Positions 9,339 to 18,017 are shown, counted from the stretch's first letter. The stretch: 64,000 bases of DNA from Hyphomicrobiales bacterium (GCA_027487555.1 JAIYDI010000041.1:1-64000), one strand, 5' to 3'. The notes: generated from the sequence alone by a model not told the origin. Numbers and translations are program-made.

Positions 9339-10469
9339 ATGGCGGACGAGGCAGCAGAACGCAGCGGCACAGCACCGGAACTCGCGGTGATCGTGCCGAG
9401 CTTCAACGAGCGCGAAAACGTGCCGGCACTGTATCGGAAGCTGACGGCCGCGCTCGCCGGCACGTCCTTCGAAATGATCGTCGTCGATGACAATTCCCCC
9501 GATGGCACCGCCGAGGTGGCGCGCGCCCTCTCGCGCAGCGTGCCGAACCTCAGGGTCATCCATCGCATCGGGCGACGCGGCCTGAGTTCGGCAGTGACCG
9601 AGGGCATGGGCGCAACGAGCGCACCGTTCATTGCGGTGATCGACGCCGATCTCCAGCATGACGAAACCATCCTGCCCGAAATGCTCAGGCTGGCGCAATC
9701 AGGCGACGATGTCGTCATCGGCACCCGCTATGCCGGCGGTGGCGCGATGAGCGGTGGGCTGTCGGCAACTCGCGAGAAAGGCAGCCGCTTCGCCACCCAG
9801 CTCGCCACAACGCTCACTGGCGTCAATCTCTCCGATCCGATGAGCGGCTTCTTCCTTCTCCGCCGCGAGATCTACGAGGACGTCGCTCCCGAACTCAGCC
9901 GCGACGGCTTCAAGATTCTGCTCGATATCGTCGTCACCGCCACCCATGAGCGGCGGCGGAGCGGCGGCGCGCTCAAAGTCGGCGAAGTGCCGTACAGTTT
10001 CCGCGCCCGGCAATCGGGCGAGAGCAAGATGAGTCCGCTGGTCGTCATCCAATTCCTCGGACTTTTGGTGTCGAAGCTGACCCGCGGCCTGCTGCCCACG
10101 AGTTTCCTGCTCTTTGCGCTGGTGGGCGGCAGCGGCGTCTTCGTGCACCTCGTTGTGCTCTATATCGCCGACATTGTGCTGCATTTTCCCTTCGCCTGGG
10201 CACAGCTGAGCGCTACACTTGTCGCCATGAGCAGCAACTTCGCGCTCAACAACGTGTTGACCTATGCCGACAAGAGGCTCAAAGGACTGCGCTTCCTCGT
10301 CGGGCTGCTGACTTTCTACGCCGTCTGCTCGATCGGGGCGCTCGCCAATGTCTCGGTGGCGGCCTGGATCTATCAGGCAAGCCCGGATCTGCTGCTTGCG
10401 GGTCTCGCCGGGGCGCTGATGAGCGTCGTGTTCAACTATTCGGTGACCCGTGTATTCACTTGGCGCTGA
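9339..10469 (+). CDS. Dolichol-phosphate-mannose-synthase-like glycosyltransferase fused to GtrA domain
   Basis: A 376-aa bifunctional membrane protein. The N-terminal GT2 domain (to about residue 240) shows ELAVIVPSFNERENV, VVDDNSPDGT and the catalytic DADLQHDE, all hallmarks of polyprenyl-phosphate mannose/glucose synthases. The C-terminal 120 residues with four membrane segments are a GtrA domain, thought to flip the lipid-linked sugar. In-frame starts at 9282 (TTG), 9306 and 9339 (ATG) are possible; 9339 is used because a GGGG run lies about 9 nt upstream and the extra residues do not look conserved. It is divergent from groESL and heads a small polysaccharide gene group. Confidence 0.88.
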   Translation: MADEAAERSGTAPELAVIVPSFNERENVPALYRKLTAALAGTSFEMIVVDDNSPDGTAEVARALSRSVPNLRVIHRIGRRGLSSAVTEGMGATSAPFIAVIDADLQHDETILPEMLRLAQSGDDVVIGTRYAGGGAMSGGLSATREKGSRFATQLATTLTGVNLSDPMSGFFLLRREIYEDVAPELSRDGFKILLDIVVTATHERRRSGGALKVGEVPYSFRARQSGESKMSPLVVIQFLGLLVSKLTRGLLPTSFLLFALVGGSGVFVHLVVLYIADIVLHFPFAWAQLSATLVAMSSNFALNNVLTYADKRLKGLRFLVGLLTFYAVCSIGALANVSVAAWIYQASPDLLLAGLAGALMSVVFNYSVTRVFTWR

Positions 10470-10490
10470 AACCAAAACAGGGAGCCGGAA

Positions 10491-10676
10491 ATGGCCGACG
10501 AAAAGCACATCGATATCCGCTTGAAACGCACTGGCGGGGCCGGCATGAACGCGCAATGGGCCTGGGAACTGGTCGGCGCCGATGGCGGCGTGGTCAAGAA
10601 GGGCACCAGCGTCGGCGACGAAGCCCGTGCCTTCGCTACCGCGCGCAAGATGCGCGACAAGCTCGCCAAGGCCTGA
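10491..10676 (+). CDS. Small conserved-looking protein of unknown function
   Basis: A 61-aa soluble protein rich in charged residues. It starts 21 nt after the GT2-GtrA gene and ends 29 nt before the GDP-mannose dehydratase gene. A WAWELVGADGGVVKKG strand pair is followed by a helix (DEARAFATARKMRDKLAKA). I do not recognise the family. GGGAGCCGGAA precedes the ATG. The position suggests co-transcription with the polysaccharide genes. Confidence 0.65.
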   Translation: MADEKHIDIRLKRTGGAGMNAQWAWELVGADGGVVKKGTSVGDEARAFATARKMRDKLAKA

Positions 10677-10705
10677 GCCGTCTGCGCCCGGTGGGGGGCG
10701 CCAGC

Positions 10706-11740
10706 ATGGAAACCATCTTTATCACCGGCGTCCTGGGTCAGGACGGCGCATATCTTGCGCGTCATGCGCTTGAAAAGGGGCACCGCGTCGTCGGCGGCGT
10801 CCGCAGCTCGTCGGGCGCAAATACGTGGCGGCTCGATGAACTTGGCGTCGCCCGCGACGTGGAACTTGTGGATTTCGAGCTTCTCGAAGAGCCGAACATT
10901 CGCGCTGTCCTCGACGCGGTCAAGCCCGACAGGTGTTTCAACCTTGCGGCACAGAGCCTTGTCGGCACCTCCTTCCGCCAGCCGCTGTTGACCGCCGATG
11001 TGGACGGCATGGGCGTGCTGCGCCTGCTGGAATGCTTGCGAATGGCGGGCGGCCAGACCCGCTTCTACCAGGCATCCACGTCCGAGATGTTCGGCCGCGC
11101 CATCGAGACGCCACAGCGCGAAACCACGCCATTTTATCCGCGCTCGCCCTATGGCGTCGCAAAGGTCTTCGGCCATTTCATCACCCGCAATTACCGTGAG
11201 GCGCATGGCATGCACGCCTCGGCGGGCATCCTGTTCAACCATGAGAGTCCGCTGCGCGGCGCCGAGTTCGTCACGCGCAAGGTCACGCTTGGGCTCGCCC
11301 GCCTTCGCCGCGGCACCGGCGGCCCTCTGCGCCTGGGCAGTCTCGACGCTCGGCGGGACTGGGGCCACGCACGCGACTATGTGGAGGGCATCTGGCAGAT
11401 GACCGAGCAGCCGCAGGGAGATGAATTCGTCCTCGCCACCGGGCACAGTTCATCCGTCCGCGATTTCGTCTTTGCCGCCGCGCTCTGCCTCGGCTTCGAC
11501 CCGGAGTGTCGCGGCGAGGGCGACAACGAGACAATCGTCGATCGCCCGAGCAATACGCTTCTCGTCAGCATCGACACCAGCCTTCGTCGGCCTGCCGAGG
11601 TCGAAACACTTGTCGGCGACGCGAGCCTCGCATCGGAACGGCTCGGCTGGCGCCCCACTATCGGCTTCGGCGCGCTCGTCGCCGAGATGGCCGCCGCTGA
11701 CTACCAGCGCGCCGGGCACGTTCCCGCGGCTGTCAGCTGA
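10706..11740 (+). CDS. gmd: GDP-mannose 4,6-dehydratase-like NAD(P)-dependent sugar dehydratase
   Basis: A 344-aa short-chain dehydrogenase of the extended NDP-sugar type, predicted to convert GDP-D-mannose to GDP-4-keto-6-deoxymannose for deoxyhexose-containing surface glycans. Visible features: cofactor loop FITGVLGQDGAYLA at the N terminus, NLAAQSLVGTSF, active-site TSEMFG followed by YPRSPYGVAK (Tyr-x3-Lys), NHESPLRG, and WGHARDYVEGIW near residue 220. The ATG at 10706 lies downstream of a G-rich site (GGTGGGGGG). It sits between two glycosyltransferase genes. Closely related dehydratases on other GDP sugars remain possible. Confidence 0.85.
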   Translation: METIFITGVLGQDGAYLARHALEKGHRVVGGVRSSSGANTWRLDELGVARDVELVDFELLEEPNIRAVLDAVKPDRCFNLAAQSLVGTSFRQPLLTADVDGMGVLRLLECLRMAGGQTRFYQASTSEMFGRAIETPQRETTPFYPRSPYGVAKVFGHFITRNYREAHGMHASAGILFNHESPLRGAEFVTRKVTLGLARLRRGTGGPLRLGSLDARRDWGHARDYVEGIWQMTEQPQGDEFVLATGHSSSVRDFVFAAALCLGFDPECRGEGDNETIVDRPSNTLLVSIDTSLRRPAEVETLVGDASLASERLGWRPTIGFGALVAEMAAADYQRAGHVPAAVS

Positions 11741-11753
11741 CGAGACGCCGCCG

Positions 11754-12908
11754 ATGTTCCACCTTCATGTCGTTGGGCGCAGAGGCAGTTCCTATTCGAT
11801 TGCACTGATCAGCCAGTGGATCGCCCTGTCTCTGGCGCGACGCGATGACATTCGCCTGACCTTCGCTGAACTGGAAGGGCAACCGCGTCAAAGCGCTCAG
11901 GGCCTGTTCTCCGCCGACCGTGCGGCGATCCTCGATGCCATTCCGGATCTGGCGCCAGGCGAAGTTCCGGATGTCGAGGTCAGAATGGCCTCGCAATACA
12001 AGGACCCGGGGTCGGGTGATCACCCCAAGCTGCTCTATGTGTTCGCTGAGGCTCGCGGCCAGGCAGTGCTGGAACGTCTGCCACCTCGCGACGTCTTCGA
12101 GCGCAGGTCGGGCATTGGCCTGTTGATGCCGAGCCTCTGGGTCCGCAAGGCCTTCGCCGAACAGGGTGTCGCCGAGGCACGGCTGCACAATCTCGGCGTC
12201 GGCATCGACACCGAGACCTATGCGCCATCTGCCCAGTATCGGGCTCTGCTCAGACAGCAGCTCGGCATTGATGGCATTGCCATTATGAACGTCAGCGGCA
12301 TGTGGCGGGCGAAGGGGATCGCCGAGTTGCTGATCGCGAGCGGCATGCTGATCTCTGAGGGTCACAATATTCGGCTGATCCTCAAGGGAAATGACGGCAT
12401 CTATGCATCCAAGCAGATGCTGACCGATATCCTCAACAGCTTCCCACGGGCGCATGGCAAGCTACTGGCGCGCCACATCAGCTATATCGGGCGGGAAATG
12501 TCGATGCAGGACATGGCCGCCCTCTACAATGCCGCCGATATCTACGTCTCGCCCTATTGGGCAGAAGGTTTCAACATGCCGGTGCTCGAGGCCATCGCGT
12601 GTGGAGTACCTGTTGTGTGCACCGGCGGCGGCTCAACCGATGATTTCACCAGCGCCTCGGTCGCCCGGCATATTCGGGCAGCAGAGGTCGATTCGGATAT
12701 CGGCAGAGTGCTGCAGCCGGATACGGGTGATCTGGTGCGCCACTTGCGCGCGGTCTGCGCCGACACCGCCTTTCGTCACGAGGTCCGCGTGGCCGGCCCA
12801 CGACATGTTGCAGCCGCTCACACCTGGGACTTGAAGGCCGCCGAACTGGTCGCCATCGCGCGGGATTGGAGTGCCACTGTCCGCTCCGGCGCTAGCCTCA
12901 AGGTATAG
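11754..12908 (+). CDS. Group 1 (GT4-like) glycosyltransferase
   Basis: A 384-aa GT-B enzyme, last gene of the small polysaccharide cluster, 13 nt after the dehydratase gene. The C-terminal half carries the family core: MNVSGMWRAKGIAELL, the ADIYVSPYWAEGFNMPVLEA stretch with the paired acidic residues (E-x7-E), and CGVPVVCTGGGSTDDF. The N-terminal half is poorly conserved, as usual. The start has only a weak ribosome site. Donor and acceptor are unknown; GDP-6-deoxyhexose from the neighbouring dehydratase is a reasonable guess. Confidence 0.85.
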   Translation: MFHLHVVGRRGSSYSIALISQWIALSLARRDDIRLTFAELEGQPRQSAQGLFSADRAAILDAIPDLAPGEVPDVEVRMASQYKDPGSGDHPKLLYVFAEARGQAVLERLPPRDVFERRSGIGLLMPSLWVRKAFAEQGVAEARLHNLGVGIDTETYAPSAQYRALLRQQLGIDGIAIMNVSGMWRAKGIAELLIASGMLISEGHNIRLILKGNDGIYASKQMLTDILNSFPRAHGKLLARHISYIGREMSMQDMAALYNAADIYVSPYWAEGFNMPVLEAIACGVPVVCTGGGSTDDFTSASVARHIRAAEVDSDIGRVLQPDTGDLVRHLRAVCADTAFRHEVRVAGPRHVAAAHTWDLKAAELVAIARDWSATVRSGASLKV

Positions 12909-12950
12909 CGCGCTCGCAGAACGGTCCGCGCTTCCACCGAAGCAGGCGGC

Positions 12951-14279
12951 CTACGCGGCACCCTGCCGCACTTCGAGTTCAGCCCAGGCCAGCCGCTTGC
13001 GGTAGATGGTGGACGGGCTGAGTTCCAGCGCCTGTGCAGCCAGCCCGATATTGCCGTTGCAGCGGGCGATGGCATCTTCGATGATCCGCTGCTCCTGCCG
13101 CCACATGGGCAGGATCATGCCCGCCGCCGGCACGTCCCCGGCGGCGCTGTCAGTGTCATGCGCGTCCAGCATCTCGATGCCGATTTCGCCGCCCGGATGC
13201 ATCACGACGAGGCTGCGCACCAGCGTCTGCAATTGCCGCACATTCCCCGGCCAGTCCCGCAGGGCAATCCGGGCGCGCGCCTCGGCCGAGAATCCGGAAA
13301 AACTCTTCCGCTCCTCCGCTGCGGAGCGCGCGAGGAAATGCTCGGCGAGCAGAACCACATCACCTGCGCGCTGCCGCAGCGGCGGCAGGTTTAGCGGCAG
13401 AACATGCAGACGATAGAAAAGGTCTTCGCGCAGGCGCCGCTCGGCGATCAGTTGCAGCGGGTTTTCGCGCGTGGCGCAGATGAACCGCGGACGCGGCGCC
13501 GCAGCGGAACCGTGCCGATCGAGCAGATCGAGCACCAGCCCCTGCGCCGCACGATCGAGTTCGCCGATTTCGTCGATGAACAGCGTCGCGCCCTCGAGCC
13601 CTGCGCCCGCAGCCAGCCCCGCAAGATCGGCTTCGGAGCCGGTCGACGTGATGAACGGCGCGCGCGACCTTGGGCCCGCGCGGTGTAGCACGTCGGCGGC
13701 GAGCGTCTTGCCGGTCCCCACTTCACCGGTGATGAACACCGGCGCGCTCGATTGCGCGATCCGAGCGATCTGCTCGAACACCACCTGCATCTGGCTCGAT
13801 ATGCCGACCAGGCCGTGGAGCCCCTCCAGTGCCGCGGCGCGGGGGGCGAAAGCCCTGGCCCTGGCGCGTCCATGGCGCTGCGCCAATTCCGCAAGGCGCG
13901 TCGCGAGTGCCCGGGCGCCCACGGGCTGTGCCAGGCAATCATGGGCGCCGCCGCTCAGCGCCGCCAGGACCGATGTCACCGAACGGCCATTCGACAGCGC
14001 CAGCACCATGGCGTCTCCCGCCGGGCGCGACAGGCGGGCCATGGCATCCTCGGCCAATTCAGCCAGGTCCGTGATCGCATCGAGCGAAACGATCAGCGCA
14101 TCACAGCCGTCGCGCCGCAACTGCTCAAGCGCGGCGCGTCCTGAAACCGCCACCGAAACCACGGGCGGCGCGGCAAGAAGGTCCGCCAGTTCGCCGCCGA
14201 GACGGCGCGCCGACCCGTCATCGAGGTCGACGACAAGAATGCGTGCGACAAGGGCTTGCCCCGGGACGACAACGGACAT
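12951..14279 (-). CDS. Sigma54-activator-like regulator with degenerate receiver and no GAFTGA loop
   Basis: A 442-aa NtrC-type protein. The ATG at 14279 is used because GGTGGA lies 7 nt upstream; the upstream in-frame GTG is part of that site. Residues 1-130 resemble a receiver, but the acceptor region reads DALIVSLDA and the usual Lys-Pro pair is Gln-Pro (AQPV), so phosphorylation is doubtful. The AAA+ domain has Walker A GEVGTGKT (about 185-192) and Walker B LFIDEIGE (about 232). Only some 20 residues separate APFITSTGS from Walker B, so the loop holding GAFTGA is deleted. A Fis-type HTH ends the protein. It probably does not activate sigma54, as known for VpsR- and HupR-like relatives. 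It is divergent from an EAL gene. Confidence 0.85.
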   Translation of the reverse strand: MSVVVPGQALVARILVVDLDDGSARRLGGELADLLAAPPVVSVAVSGRAALEQLRRDGCDALIVSLDAITDLAELAEDAMARLSRPAGDAMVLALSNGRSVTSVLAALSGGAHDCLAQPVGARALATRLAELAQRHGRARARAFAPRAAALEGLHGLVGISSQMQVVFEQIARIAQSSAPVFITGEVGTGKTLAADVLHRAGPRSRAPFITSTGSEADLAGLAAGAGLEGATLFIDEIGELDRAAQGLVLDLLDRHGSAAAPRPRFICATRENPLQLIAERRLREDLFYRLHVLPLNLPPLRQRAGDVVLLAEHFLARSAAEERKSFSGFSAEARARIALRDWPGNVRQLQTLVRSLVVMHPGGEIGIEMLDAHDTDSAAGDVPAAGMILPMWRQEQRIIEDAIARCNGNIGLAAQALELSPSTIYRKRLAWAELEVRQGAA

Positions 14280-14461
14280 CGAAACTTCCACCGAGCGGGA
14301 ATGATGGCCTCACTGTTGACGAACAGGGTAAACAAAGCGTTGGGGTCCGCGATGAGAGCCCTGTTGAAAGCCGCCAAGGCGCACCTCAATCGCTTCGGCT
14401 CGGATCGCCGGCATGCTATCAGACGTGCGGGCGAATCCCTCCAACCGGAGGCTGCGGCGCG

Positions 14462-15706
14462 GTGCAGTGGCTGATCTATATCTTCGTCGTCCTAGCGGCT
14501 GCCGGCCTTGCCACAGCTGCCTATTTCGGGCTGACCTTTTCGCCCATCGAGGCCATCGTCACGGCGATCAGCGTGGCCTCGCTCACCATCATGATGATGG
14601 AGCGGCGGCTGCGGCGGAAGGCCGACGCGCGGCTTGAAAAGGCCATAGACGATCTCGGCCGCCTGCTCTCTACCGACGCCAAGGCGGGCCAGGTACTGAG
14701 CCAGCGCGTCAACGCGCTGATCGATACCAATGTTGGCAGCCGCCTCGAGAGCATCGAAGCCGATATCTCGGTGCTGGGTACCGTAGTGCGGCAGGTGGCG
14801 GAATCAGTCGCCGACATGCAGGAGCATCCACCCGGCGCCATGCAGCGCTCGGGCATCGCCCTCAGCGAACGGAACCAGCCCGTCGCCGCGCCTCCGCCCG
14901 ACGAGGACATGCTGCCCGAGCCGTTGATCCCGATGCAGCAGGTCCTCGCGGCACTCGAGAGCCAGAGGCTCGTCTTCCATGCCGAGCCCATGGTTCAGCT
15001 GCCGCAGCGCCGCCCGGTGCTCTACGATCTCGTTCCGCGCCTGCTGCTCGAGGACGGGACACTTGCCGATGCTCCGGACTTTCTGCCGCGCCAGGGGGGT
15101 GACGAGGCCGTCCGCCGCGTGCAGTTGATGGCGCTCGACGAAGCTGTGACGGTAAGCCGGCGCGCCCGCACGGCCGGCCAGCCGATCCGTCTGGGGCTCT
15201 GGATCAGTCGGACGAGCCTCATCGACAAGCGCACGCTCGACCAGATGCTGGCAACCCTGAGTGCCAACGAGGCGATTGCGCCCGGTATCGTCTATGGCAT
15301 CGCCTATGATGAGTGGCGTAGTTTCGGCGCGCCGGAGAAGCGGCTGGCGATTGAGCTGCGCAAGACCGGCGTCAGCCTCGCCCTGCTGGCGTCGAGCTCG
15401 CTGAGGCTCGACTTCGGCGAGCTTGAGGGGCTCGGCTTTACCGGGGTGCGCTTCGATGCGTCGCACTTCCTGCGCCAGCCGACCAATTTCACCGACTTCC
15501 ATACCGCCGACATTTCGCCCTATGCCCGGCGCTTCAGCATCGACCTGTGCGCTACCGGCGTCATCGACGAGCAGCAGGTGCTGAGCCTCTTCGAGGATGG
15601 CATCACTCTGGCGCAAGGCCCCCATATTGGTCGCGCTGGGCCGCTGCGGCCCGACCTGGTCTCCGCCCGGTCGCAGACGTCACCCGCCCGAGTCGGCGCA
15701 AGGTAG
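14462..15706 (+). CDS. Membrane-anchored degenerate EAL-domain protein (TipF-like)
   Basis: A 414-aa protein. The GTG start at 14462 is chosen for GGAGG 10 nt upstream and because it opens the first membrane helix (QWLIYIFVVLAAAGLATAAY). A second hydrophobic stretch, a basic helix and a coiled coil (residues about 55-125) follow. The C-terminal EAL-like domain begins LVFHAEPMVQLPQRR, but the catalytic motif reads YDLVPR where EAL should be, so it more likely binds c-di-GMP than hydrolyses it. The architecture matches TipF, the Caulobacter flagellar positioning factor, although no flagellar gene lies in view. The HAD gene follows by 9 nt. Confidence 0.75.
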   Translation: MQWLIYIFVVLAAAGLATAAYFGLTFSPIEAIVTAISVASLTIMMMERRLRRKADARLEKAIDDLGRLLSTDAKAGQVLSQRVNALIDTNVGSRLESIEADISVLGTVVRQVAESVADMQEHPPGAMQRSGIALSERNQPVAAPPPDEDMLPEPLIPMQQVLAALESQRLVFHAEPMVQLPQRRPVLYDLVPRLLLEDGTLADAPDFLPRQGGDEAVRRVQLMALDEAVTVSRRARTAGQPIRLGLWISRTSLIDKRTLDQMLATLSANEAIAPGIVYGIAYDEWRSFGAPEKRLAIELRKTGVSLALLASSSLRLDFGELEGLGFTGVRFDASHFLRQPTNFTDFHTADISPYARRFSIDLCATGVIDEQQVLSLFEDGITLAQGPHIGRAGPLRPDLVSARSQTSPARVGAR

Positions 15707-15715
15707 GAGTTGCCG

Positions 15716-16570
15716 ATGCGCGCGCTGAAGGGCCTGGGCGAGATTGCCGGCCGCTACGACGTGATCCTGTCCGATGTGTGGGGCGTCGTTCACAACGGCA
15801 TCAGCCGGCATCCGGGTGCCGCAGAAGCGCTCGGCGCCTTTCGCGCCCAAGGTGGGCATGTGGTGCTGATCACCAACGCCCCGCGTCCATCGCCTCCGCT
15901 CGTCGCCATGCTCGACGGCATGGGCGTGGCGCGCACGAGCTACGACGCCATGGTGTCCTCGGGCGATGCCACCCGTTCGATGATCGCCGCCTATTCGGGC
16001 CGTGTCGTCCACTATGTCGGCCCGCCCGGCGACAACGACAGCCTGTTCGCGGGCCTCGGCGTGACGCTCGGGCCGGTGGACGAAGCCTCAGCCATCGTCG
16101 TCACCGATCTCGACAGTGACGACGATACACCGGAACTCTACACGGACCGCATGACCGAGTGGCTCGGGCGTGGCCTGCCGCTCATCTGCGCCAATCCGGA
16201 CCGCGTGGTGGAGCATGGCGATCGGCTGGTCTATTGCGGCGGCGCGCTGGCGGATCTCTACGAGGCGCGCGGCGGTCTGGTCCGCATGGCAGGCAAGCCC
16301 TATCGACCGATCTATGACGAGGCGCTGCGGCTTGCTGAAGAGGCGGCGGGGTATAGGCTCGATCGCGGCCGGGTGCTGGCCATCGGCGATTCTGTTCGTA
16401 CCGACGCGATCGGGGCGGCAAATGCCGGGCTCGACCTGTTGTTTGTCACCGGCTCGATCCACGCCGCCGAAATCGGCGCCTTCGACGACCCCGATGCGCG
16501 CGTGATCGAAACGCTTCTCTCCCCCACCGGCGTTCGCCTCGCAGGCTTCATGCCGCGGCTGGTCTGGTAA
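15716..16570 (+). CDS. TIGR01459-type HAD hydrolase
   Basis: A 284-aa cytosolic HAD-superfamily phosphatase of the NagD/class IIA type. Motif I is DVILSDVWGVVHNG, motif II LITNAPRP, the Lys of motif III sits in MAGKPYRPIYDEAL, and motif IV is AIGDSVRTDAIGAANAG; the nucleophile and acidic pair are intact. The ATG at 15716 follows TAGGAG by 8 nt. The substrate is unknown; relatives dephosphorylate nucleotides or sugar phosphates. Probably co-transcribed with the EAL gene. A RIME-like repeat follows. Confidence 0.88.
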   Translation: MRALKGLGEIAGRYDVILSDVWGVVHNGISRHPGAAEALGAFRAQGGHVVLITNAPRPSPPLVAMLDGMGVARTSYDAMVSSGDATRSMIAAYSGRVVHYVGPPGDNDSLFAGLGVTLGPVDEASAIVVTDLDSDDDTPELYTDRMTEWLGRGLPLICANPDRVVEHGDRLVYCGGALADLYEARGGLVRMAGKPYRPIYDEALRLAEEAAGYRLDRGRVLAIGDSVRTDAIGAANAGLDLLFVTGSIHAAEIGAFDDPDARVIETLLSPTGVRLAGFMPRLVW

Positions 16571-16647
16571 GGCGCTCGGGGTCCAGGCACTTGGTGAAAT
16601 GCGGCAAAACCGACCTGGTCGGTCGGCTCTGGCGGGGTCTTAACCTT

Positions 16648-16748
16648 AGGGCGCTTTCGGGGAAAGTTGCATCGCTTTCCCGCCTTGAAACCGCGACAAA
16701 ACAACGGTTTGGATCATTTCAGCGTTTCAGCCAAATCGTGAAATGAAC
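16648..16748. repeat. RIME-like palindromic repeat, copy A
   Basis: About 100 bp with two inverted repeats joined by a conserved GCGACAAAACAA linker. The second hairpin pairs TCATTTCA (16714-16721) with TGAAATGA (16739-16746); the first is a degraded GGAAAG/CTTTCC stem. It lies between convergent genes. Related copies are at 31263, 45675 and 54320. Confidence 0.8.
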
Positions 16749-16752
16749 GAGC

Positions 16753-16776
16753 GGGCCGGCAGCCTGCCGCCGGCCC
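16753..16776 (-). terminator. Hairpin terminator after the secreted protein gene
   Basis: GGGCCGGC pairs with GCCGGCCC around an 8-nt loop, 24 nt past the stop of the minus-strand gene ending at 16800. There is no strong T-run. Confidence 0.5.
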
Positions 16777-16799
16777 GGATCGTCATCTGCAAGGATCGA

Positions 16800-17165
16800 T
16801 CAGTCGTCAAAGAAGTGGTCTTCGAGCAGCGAGGACTCACGAGCAAGCGGCGCCGACGCCTTGAGGCCGGTATCGACCTTGGTCAATACGCGGGTCTTCG
16901 CTGCGGGATTGCTCACCACCGGCTGCAGCGTATCCTGGTAGAAATACTGGAAGCTCTGCTTTCCATTGGCGTCGGCGACGGTCACGCGGATCTTGCCGTT
17001 CCAGTTGTCATTGGCGGCGACGGCGTTCACGCCCTGGGCCCGCAGCGCAGAAACCACCGAGAATTCTTCGAAGCTGTTGCCATCGATCTTGGTGTCGCTG
17101 GCGAGCACCGGGACCGTCAGGCTGGCCAGAACCACACCGACCAGAGCGAGGGAGATTTTGTTCAT
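16800..17165 (-). CDS. Small secreted protein of unknown function
   Basis: A 121-aa protein with a clear Sec signal peptide (MNKISLALVGVVLASLTVPVLA, cleavage after ALA-S). The mature domain holds GKIRVTVADANGKQSFQYFY and an acidic C terminus (LEDHFFDD). I do not recognise the family. The ribosome site is AAGGACAAGGAA. A perfect 15-bp palindrome of TetR-operator type lies 61 nt upstream, so it may be repressor controlled. Confidence 0.75.
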   Translation of the reverse strand: MNKISLALVGVVLASLTVPVLASDTKIDGNSFEEFSVVSALRAQGVNAVAANDNWNGKIRVTVADANGKQSFQYFYQDTLQPVVSNPAAKTRVLTKVDTGLKASAPLARESSLLEDHFFDD

Positions 17166-17551
17166 TTCCTTGTCCTTTCATCACTGGAGCGGCGTCAGTC
17201 GTCGCCCCGATGCAGATGAAATCATACCGAACGGTTCGGTTTGCAAGGCGCGAAATCTGGAGCGAAAGGGCTTGAAAAGGCGAACAAGAATGAGACGGTT
17301 TCGCGCAGGAATGTCAGGTATGTACGCGTGCGTCGGTACCCTTGCGGGAGGTCAGTTTCTGCGCCGAACGTATAGGCGAATGCTGAGGTTTCGAATGAAT
17401 CCGGGGCAGTTCGCAGGCTGGAATAGCGCGGTCGGCCCGCCGGCAACTCGGCTCCTGGCACAGCCGGATACGACTTTGGCATCATACCAAACAAAAGTGC
17501 CGGAAGGGGCCTTTTCTCGGTTTTGCCGCCCGTCTGCCGTGTGCGATACGG
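17166..17551. other. Non-coding stretch, no convincing gene
   Basis: About 390 nt upstream of the small secreted protein. A minus-strand reading frame (17222-17494) lacks family resemblance and a ribosome site. The only clear structure is the palindrome at 17226-17240. Confidence 0.6.
17226..17240. promoter_or_regulatory. TetR-type palindrome upstream of the secreted protein gene
   Basis: ACCGAAC-G-GTTCGGT is a perfect 15-bp palindrome. On the minus strand it contains GAACCGTTCGGT, the same 12 nt found in the first operator of the efflux system at 55625. The same TetR repressor, or a close relative, may bind here. Confidence 0.55.
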
Positions 17552-17941
17552 CTAATTCAGGTTCAAGTGGACCACGACGCCGGGCCCCGTCGCATCGGGG
17601 TCGTCGGTGCTGAACATATCCTTCTCGCCGGTCACCTTGCGGCGCAGATCGTCCGGGTCGAAATACTCGGTGCGGAAATGCCCGTCGCCATTGGGGATCC
17701 AGGCCTCGATGCAGCCATCGAAAGTGCGACGGGCCGTACGTGCCGTGATCCCCGCCTGCTTAAGGATCATCAGGTCGAGGCTTTCCTGGGTATTGATATC
17801 GTAATCGCCCTTCCCCAACGTCACCTTGAAGCTCAGGCCCGGCTTGATCGCGTCGCAACGGATGCGGGCAAGCGCCGGGCTCGATACGGCCGGCATGAGC
17901 ACAAGCAGCGCGATGGCGGGCAACAGGACATGGCGGATCAA
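17552..17941 (-). CDS. Small secreted protein of unknown function
   Basis: A 129-aa exported protein. A TTG start at 17941 is proposed because CGGAGG lies 5 nt upstream and the product then opens with a textbook signal peptide (MIRHVLLPAIALLVLMPAVS, ending SPALA). In-frame ATG codons at 17968 and 17980 have no ribosome site. The mature part has two cysteines (RCDAIKPGL and FDGCIEAW) that could form a disulfide, and reads KVTLGKGDYDINTQESLDLM. The family is not recognised. Confidence 0.65.
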   Translation of the reverse strand: MIRHVLLPAIALLVLMPAVSSPALARIRCDAIKPGLSFKVTLGKGDYDINTQESLDLMILKQAGITARTARRTFDGCIEAWIPNGDGHFRTEYFDPDDLRRKVTGEKDMFSTDDPDATGPGVVVHLNLN

Positions 17942-18017
17942 TCTGGCCTCCGTCGGCAAACAACGCATATCGGAATTCATGCGCAGTTCTGCACACACCA
18001 TTGCGGCCGAAAATGGA

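Noticed and set aside
17222..17494. A 90-codon minus-strand frame in the non-coding gap
   Set aside because: No ribosome site, no family resemblance, and it spans the palindrome at 17226.
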